NCBI GenBank assembly: GCA_007132255.1
Contig: SLOZ01000312.1
Location: 1 to 9,832, forward strand
Direction: 5' to 3'
From: Limnochordia bacterium
Lineage (GTDB): Bacteria; Bacillota; Limnochordia; Darwinibacteriales; B1SED10-159
DNA length: 9,832 nt
Under the pieces are notes generated by a model, which was not told the DNA's origin, did no database searches, and saw nothing but the letters and a program-made list of their open reading frames with translations. Positions within the stretch are counted from its first letter, which is position 1. Every line of letters starts with the position of its first letter. The translations under genes and the position numbers were made by a program. Positions 6,139 through 9,832 of this stretch are shown one piece after another.

Positions 6139-6150
6139 GAGGCAATACCC

Positions 6151-7371
6151 ATGCGTGTAATTGAAGGCGCCATCAACAGTCCCAAGGGTTTTAAGGCTGG
6201 CGGAACGTTCATCGGGATCAAACGGAAACGGAAGGATCTTGCTTTGGTGTACAGTGAGGTTCCAGCGGCCTATGCGGCGATGTTCACAACCAATCGAGTT
6301 AAGGCAGCTTGTGTGGTTCGTAACACGCAGGTGCATGCGGCTGGTGGGCCGGTGCAGGCTGTCATTGTTAACAGCGGGAAAGCGAACGCCTGTACAGGGA
6401 AGCAGGGCGCAGCCGATAACGAGCAGATGGCGGAACTCACTGGCCAGCAGTTGGGAATTACTGCGAGCAGTGTCGTTACGGCATCCACCGGAGTGATCGG
6501 GGTGTGTCTGCCAATGGACGTGATAGAGGCAGGTGTGCAGCAGCTGGTGCCAACCATTGATGATGAACTGCTTTCTGGTCTCAATGCTGCCGAAGCCATT
6601 ATGACGACCGACACAGCCATTAAAACCATCGCTGTTGCAGCGGTCATCGGCGGTGTCGAGGTAACCATTGCCGGTATGGCCAAGGGCTCTGGCATGATCC
6701 ATCCCAATATGGCCACAATGCTGTCATTCGTCACCACCGACGCAGCGGTGGATCAGGAACTCCTGCGCCAGGCATTGCGTGAAATTGGCAGCGATACCTA
6801 TAACATGATCTCGGTTGACGGAGATACCAGCACCAACGATATGGTCATGGTACTTGCCAATGGTCAAGCTGGTAATCCTAAGATCTCCGAACAGAATGAA
6901 GACTACCAGACGCTCTACGAAGCGCTGCATTACGTCCACGAACACTTAGCTAAAGAGATCGTCAAGGACGGCGAAGGGGCCAGCAAGTTCGTGGAGGTCA
7001 ACGTTAATGGCGCCTGTAGTGCTGTTGATGCCAAAAAACTCGTCAAGAGCATCCTAACATCCAACTTGGTCAAGACAGCGATGTTTGGGGAGGATGCCAA
7101 CTGGGGACGCATTCTTTGCGCCATGGGTTACTCGGGAGCAGAGTTTGAACCTGAGCAGGCGACCCTTCGGTTTGAGGCCGGCGGTGGCAGCATGGTACTC
7201 TTAGAACAGGGAATGCCTGTGGACTTTGATGAGGATGCCGCCTACAAACTCCTACAAAATCATGATATTCGCATCGTTGTCTCACTACGAGACGGGGTAG
7301 CAACAGCCGTTGGCTGGGGATGCGATTTGAGTTATGATTACGTGAAGATCAATGGCGAATATCGTTCTTGA
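6151..7371 (+). CDS. argJ: Glutamate N-acetyltransferase / ornithine acetyltransferase (ArgJ), 406 aa
   Basis: ArgJ moves the acetyl group from N-acetylornithine to glutamate, releasing ornithine and recycling the acetyl group. Bifunctional members also make N-acetylglutamate from acetyl-CoA. The precursor cuts itself at the Ala188-Thr189 bond in the MIHPNMATML motif (6691-6723 region), leaving Thr189 as the nucleophile of the beta chain. The oxyanion motif STGVIG is present near residue 113, and the C-terminus YDYVKINGEYRS matches the family ending. AGGAGG (6137-6142) lies 8 bases before the ATG. No argA or argE is in the window, which fits a cyclic pathway. Whether this copy is bifunctional cannot be decided from sequence alone, although that is common in bacteria with no argA. 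Identification is sure. Confidence 0.98.
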   Translation: MRVIEGAINSPKGFKAGGTFIGIKRKRKDLALVYSEVPAAYAAMFTTNRVKAACVVRNTQVHAAGGPVQAVIVNSGKANACTGKQGAADNEQMAELTGQQLGITASSVVTASTGVIGVCLPMDVIEAGVQQLVPTIDDELLSGLNAAEAIMTTDTAIKTIAVAAVIGGVEVTIAGMAKGSGMIHPNMATMLSFVTTDAAVDQELLRQALREIGSDTYNMISVDGDTSTNDMVMVLANGQAGNPKISEQNEDYQTLYEALHYVHEHLAKEIVKDGEGASKFVEVNVNGACSAVDAKKLVKSILTSNLVKTAMFGEDANWGRILCAMGYSGAEFEPEQATLRFEAGGGSMVLLEQGMPVDFDEDAAYKLLQNHDIRIVVSLRDGVATAVGWGCDLSYDYVKINGEYRS

Positions 7372-7405
7372 CACGTCTCGAAAGGACGTACCACGGAGTG
7401 TACTT

Positions 7406-7410
7406 AGGAG
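7406..7410 (+). promoter_or_regulatory. Ribosome binding site placing the argB start at GTG 7419
   Basis: AGGAG lies 8 bases before GTG 7419 but only 2 bases before ATG 7413. The upstream TTG 7368, which would overlap the argJ stop by 4 bases, has no ribosome site. Confidence 0.65.
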
Positions 7411-7418
7411 AGATGAGT

Positions 7419-8279
7419 GTGGAACAGTACATGCAGCAAGCGCGAACCTTAATCGAGGCACTGCCTTACATCAAGAAATTTAACCATGCCATTGTCGTGA
7501 TCAAGTATGGTGGCAGTGCCATGACCAACGATACCCTAAAACGTTCGGTGATCAAAGATATCACCTTGATGAAGCTGGTGGGTATGAAACCCGTGGTAGT
7601 CCATGGCGGGGGCCACATGATCTCCCGGATGCTCCAGCGTTTGGGAAAAGAATCGGTCTTTGTCGATGGATTGCGAGTCACTGATGATGAAACCATGGAG
7701 ATTGCTGAGATGGTCCTTTCAGGGCACATCAACAAGGGCATTGTGCAGGAGTTTCAACAGCAGGGTATCAAGGCCGTGGGTATCAGTGGCAAAGATGGCG
7801 GCACCATACTGGCCACTCGCAAGAGCATCAATGGACGAGATATCGGCTGGGTGGGAGAAATCAGCGAAATCAACCCCGACCTGCTGCTGAGTTTGATTGA
7901 GGACGACTTTATTCCTGTTGTAGCCCCGATTGCTGCCGATGAGCACCATAACACGTACAATATCAACGCAGATTTTGTGGCCAGCGGCGTGGCAGCGGCG
8001 CTGCGGGCTGAAAAATTAGTTTATCTGACCGACGTGGACGGCGTGCTGCATGATATCACAGATAGCAGCAGCCGAATATCCCGAATCCACATTGATGACA
8101 TTCCTGGATATCGAAACCAAGATGTTATAACAGGCGGCATGATTCCAAAAATCGAAAACTGTGCTCAAAGCATTCGCGCCGGTGTCCGCAGTGTCCACAT
8201 TTTGGATGGTCGTGTCGAGCACAGTTTACTCTTAGAAGTTTTTACGAACTCTGGTATCGGCACGATGATCCATCAATAG
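7419..8279 (+). CDS. argB: Acetylglutamate kinase (ArgB), about 286 aa
   Basis: ArgB phosphorylates N-acetylglutamate with ATP and is the usual control point of the cyclic pathway. Amino-acid kinase motifs run in order: V27-I-K29-Y-G-G with catalytic Lys29, VVHGGG (60-65) for the phosphates, a DGLRVTDDETMEIAEMVLSG substrate segment, GISGKDGG, the INADFVASG acetylglutamate site, YLTDVDGVL, and GGMIPKIE with the second key lysine. Ahead of the first strand lies a helix-like stretch (MEQYMQQARTLIEALPYIKK). In known enzymes of this family such an N-terminal helix links dimers into a hexamer that arginine inhibits, so feedback inhibition is inferred. I chose GTG 7419 from its ribosome site; ATG 7413, GTG 7398 or TTG 7368 would add 2, 7 or 17 residues. 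The 47-base gap after argJ is longer than the other gaps here. Identification is sure, exact start less so. Confidence 0.95.
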   Translation: MEQYMQQARTLIEALPYIKKFNHAIVVIKYGGSAMTNDTLKRSVIKDITLMKLVGMKPVVVHGGGHMISRMLQRLGKESVFVDGLRVTDDETMEIAEMVLSGHINKGIVQEFQQQGIKAVGISGKDGGTILATRKSINGRDIGWVGEISEINPDLLLSLIEDDFIPVVAPIAADEHHNTYNINADFVASGVAAALRAEKLVYLTDVDGVLHDITDSSSRISRIHIDDIPGYRNQDVITGGMIPKIENCAQSIRAGVRSVHILDGRVEHSLLLEVFTNSGIGTMIHQ

Positions 8280-8290
8280 GGAGGCAATCC

Positions 8291-9481
8291 ATGAGCTATT
8301 CCACGATTGAAACAGCCAAAATGCACATCATGAACACGTACGCGTCGTTTCCTTTAGTGTTTGTTAAAGGTGAAGGACGTCACTTGTACGATGAGAACGG
8401 CAAGAGCTACTTGGACTTTGTAGCCGGCATCGCTGTGAATGCCCTGGGTTATGGCCATGAACGCTATCTCCAGCGCGTCACCGAGCAACTGCGAGACTTA
8501 GTTCACGTATCGAACCTTTACTATAATCAAGCAGCACCGGCCTTGGCTGCGAAGTTAACAAAGTACTCTGGCATGGACAAGGCTTTTTTCTGCAACAGCG
8601 GGGCCGAGGCTGTGGAAGCTGCCTTGAAGCTGGCACGTCTATATGCAAAACAGCACAAATCGCCAGATGCCTACAAAATAGTGTCGATGTTGAACTCGTT
8701 CCATGGGAGGACGTTCGGTGCCATCTCAGCCACCGGACAGCAGAAGTACCAGCAAGGTCTGGATCCACTGCTGCCAGAAGTGTCCTTCGTCGAGTTCAAT
8801 AACCTAAAGGCATTGGAAGCGGCCATCGATGACAAAACCGCTGCGGTGATTCTCGAGCCGATTCAAGGTGAAGGCGGTATCAACCCCGCAGATAAAGCAT
8901 ATTTGCAGGGTGTGCGCAAACTTTGTGATGAACAAGACGTGGTCTTGATCTTCGATGAAGTGCAAAGTGGCATTGGTCGCACCGGGGAGTTCTTCGCCTA
9001 CCAGCATTACGACATGATGCCGGATATCGTCACATGTGCCAAGGGGCTCGGTGGAGGAATTCCCATTGGCGCGATTCTCGCATCGGAGGACACTGCTTCT
9101 GCCTTTACACCGGGAACACATGCTTCCACCTTTGGTGGCAATGCATTGGCCTCTACGGCTGCTCTTGTTGTGGTGGAAGAGCTGATGGAATATGGGTTGT
9201 TGGACGAGGTTCGCAAACAGGGCCTGTATCTGGAAGAAAAGCTGCGAGACCTGGCTTCCAAGCAGGCGGTGATCAGCAGCGTCAAGGGTAAGGGTCTCAT
9301 GCTGGGCATTCAAGTCACAGTACCACCCGTGGACATCGTCAAGAAAGCCATGGAGAAAGGCCTTCTGTTAGTCGGTGCCGGCACCGATGTGGTGCGTTTT
9401 GTGCCGTCGTTGACTGTAACAATGGAAGAGATAGATGCGTGCGTAGAAATCCTGGCGTCGGTCTTGGAGGAAGTGCAATGA
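8291..9481 (+). CDS. argD: Acetylornithine aminotransferase (ArgD), 396 aa
   Basis: ArgD moves an amino group from glutamate to N-acetylglutamate semialdehyde, giving N-acetylornithine. It is a fold-type I, class III pyridoxal-phosphate enzyme. The phosphate-binding NSGAEAVEAALKLAR, the SFHGRTFGA segment, IFDEVQSGIGRTG with Asp222 contacting the cofactor nitrogen, and the Schiff-base lysine Lys251 in TCAKGLGGG are all present. Length is standard. GGGAGG (8279-8284) lies 6 bases before the ATG and overlaps the argB stop, showing tight operon packing. The stop overlaps the carA start as ATGA, so translation of the two is probably coupled. Members can also act on succinyl-diaminopimelate in lysine synthesis; the operon position favours arginine. 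Identification is sure. Confidence 0.98.
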   Translation: MSYSTIETAKMHIMNTYASFPLVFVKGEGRHLYDENGKSYLDFVAGIAVNALGYGHERYLQRVTEQLRDLVHVSNLYYNQAAPALAAKLTKYSGMDKAFFCNSGAEAVEAALKLARLYAKQHKSPDAYKIVSMLNSFHGRTFGAISATGQQKYQQGLDPLLPEVSFVEFNNLKALEAAIDDKTAAVILEPIQGEGGINPADKAYLQGVRKLCDEQDVVLIFDEVQSGIGRTGEFFAYQHYDMMPDIVTCAKGLGGGIPIGAILASEDTASAFTPGTHASTFGGNALASTAALVVVEELMEYGLLDEVRKQGLYLEEKLRDLASKQAVISSVKGKGLMLGIQVTVPPVDIVKKAMEKGLLLVGAGTDVVRFVPSLTVTMEEIDACVEILASVLEEVQ

Positions 9482-9832
9482 ACGTTTATCTGTATCTCGA
9501 AGACGGCACAGCGTTGGTTGGTGAGGCCTTCGGTGCCGAGAAACCGTGCATGTGCGAATTGGTTTTCAATACAGGAATGACGGGTTACCAAGAGGTCTTG
9601 ACAGACCCTTCGTACCGCAGCCAGGCCGTGATTATGACCTATCCCATTATCGGCAACTACGGGATTAATCCCCATGACTTTGAGTCTGATCGCATTCATC
9701 TAACGGCCTTGATTGTGCGCGAACACAGCCAATACCCTAGTCATTACCTCAGTACAAGCACTTTGGATGCTTACCTGCAGGAAAACGAGATTCCCGGTGT
9801 AGCCGGTTTGGACACAAGGATGCTGACTAAGC
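9478..9832 (+). CDS. carA: Carbamoyl-phosphate synthase small subunit (CarA), 5' part, 118 codons visible
   Basis: CarA is the glutamine-hydrolysing subunit that passes ammonia to CarB for carbamoyl phosphate, used with ornithine to make citrulline. The visible part is the N-terminal domain. It starts MNVYLYLEDGTALVGEAFG and contains ELVFNTGMTGYQEVLTDPSY (about residues 27-46), MTYPIIGNYGIN, and GVAGLDTRMLTK near the end, all family hallmarks. The class I glutaminase domain with its Cys-His-Glu triad lies beyond the window, so activity cannot be judged. The ATG overlaps the argD stop by four bases (ATGA), and GGAGG at 9466-9470 lies 7 bases upstream. Inclusion in the arg operon suggests an arginine-dedicated copy, as in Bacillus subtilis, where a second set serves pyrimidines. 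The gene is cut by the window end, not broken. Confidence 0.96.
   Translation, partial: MNVYLYLEDGTALVGEAFGAEKPCMCELVFNTGMTGYQEVLTDPSYRSQAVIMTYPIIGNYGINPHDFESDRIHLTALIVREHSQYPSHYLSTSTLDAYLQENEIPGVAGLDTRMLTK

Noticed and set aside
6109..6737. Long minus-strand frames inside argJ (6109-6702, 6270-6737) and inside argD and the GNAT gene
   Set aside because: They are mirror frames of well-identified genes, lack ribosome sites and show no family features.

Overview
The window looks like a piece of a Bacillota (Firmicutes-type) chromosome of moderate GC content. The evidence is strong purine-rich Shine-Dalgarno sites before most genes, several GTG/TTG starts, compact same-strand gene strings, and an arginine operon in the order known from Bacillus subtilis (argC-argJ-argB-argD-carA...). 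I cannot place it more precisely. All supported genes are on the + strand.

Region 1 (1-954) holds one gene for a small exported protein of unknown function (40-873), closed by a clear intrinsic terminator (916-954). Region 2 (955-1432) is an intergenic stretch of about 480 bases with no convincing gene. It is GC-rich and oddly free of minus-strand stop codons, so it is either decayed sequence or an unrecognised structured RNA.

Region 3 (1433-4910) carries five small enzyme genes in tandem: two GNAT acetyltransferases, an alpha/beta-hydrolase esterase, a Nudix hydrolase and a NimA-like flavin-binding protein. The last four are closely spaced and end at a second intrinsic terminator (4868-4908). 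They look like a group of small-molecule modifying or detoxifying enzymes. No shared pathway can be read from the sequence.

Region 4 (4911-9832) is the arginine biosynthesis operon. A good sigma-A-type promoter (TTGATA, 17 bases, TATAAT) has its -10 box inside an ARG-box-like AT-rich palindrome. A second copy of the same 11-base core lies exactly 74 bases upstream. ArgC, ArgJ, ArgB and ArgD, with ArgJ recycling the acetyl group, convert N-acetylglutamate to ornithine. The partial carA at the window end begins carbamoyl-phosphate synthesis for the ornithine-to-citrulline step, so carB and argF are expected just beyond the window.

I found no mobile element, CRISPR array, rRNA or tRNA. The most worthwhile leads are the spaced operator pair and arginine-codon-containing leader before argC, the unexplained 955-1432 region, and the unidentified exported protein.
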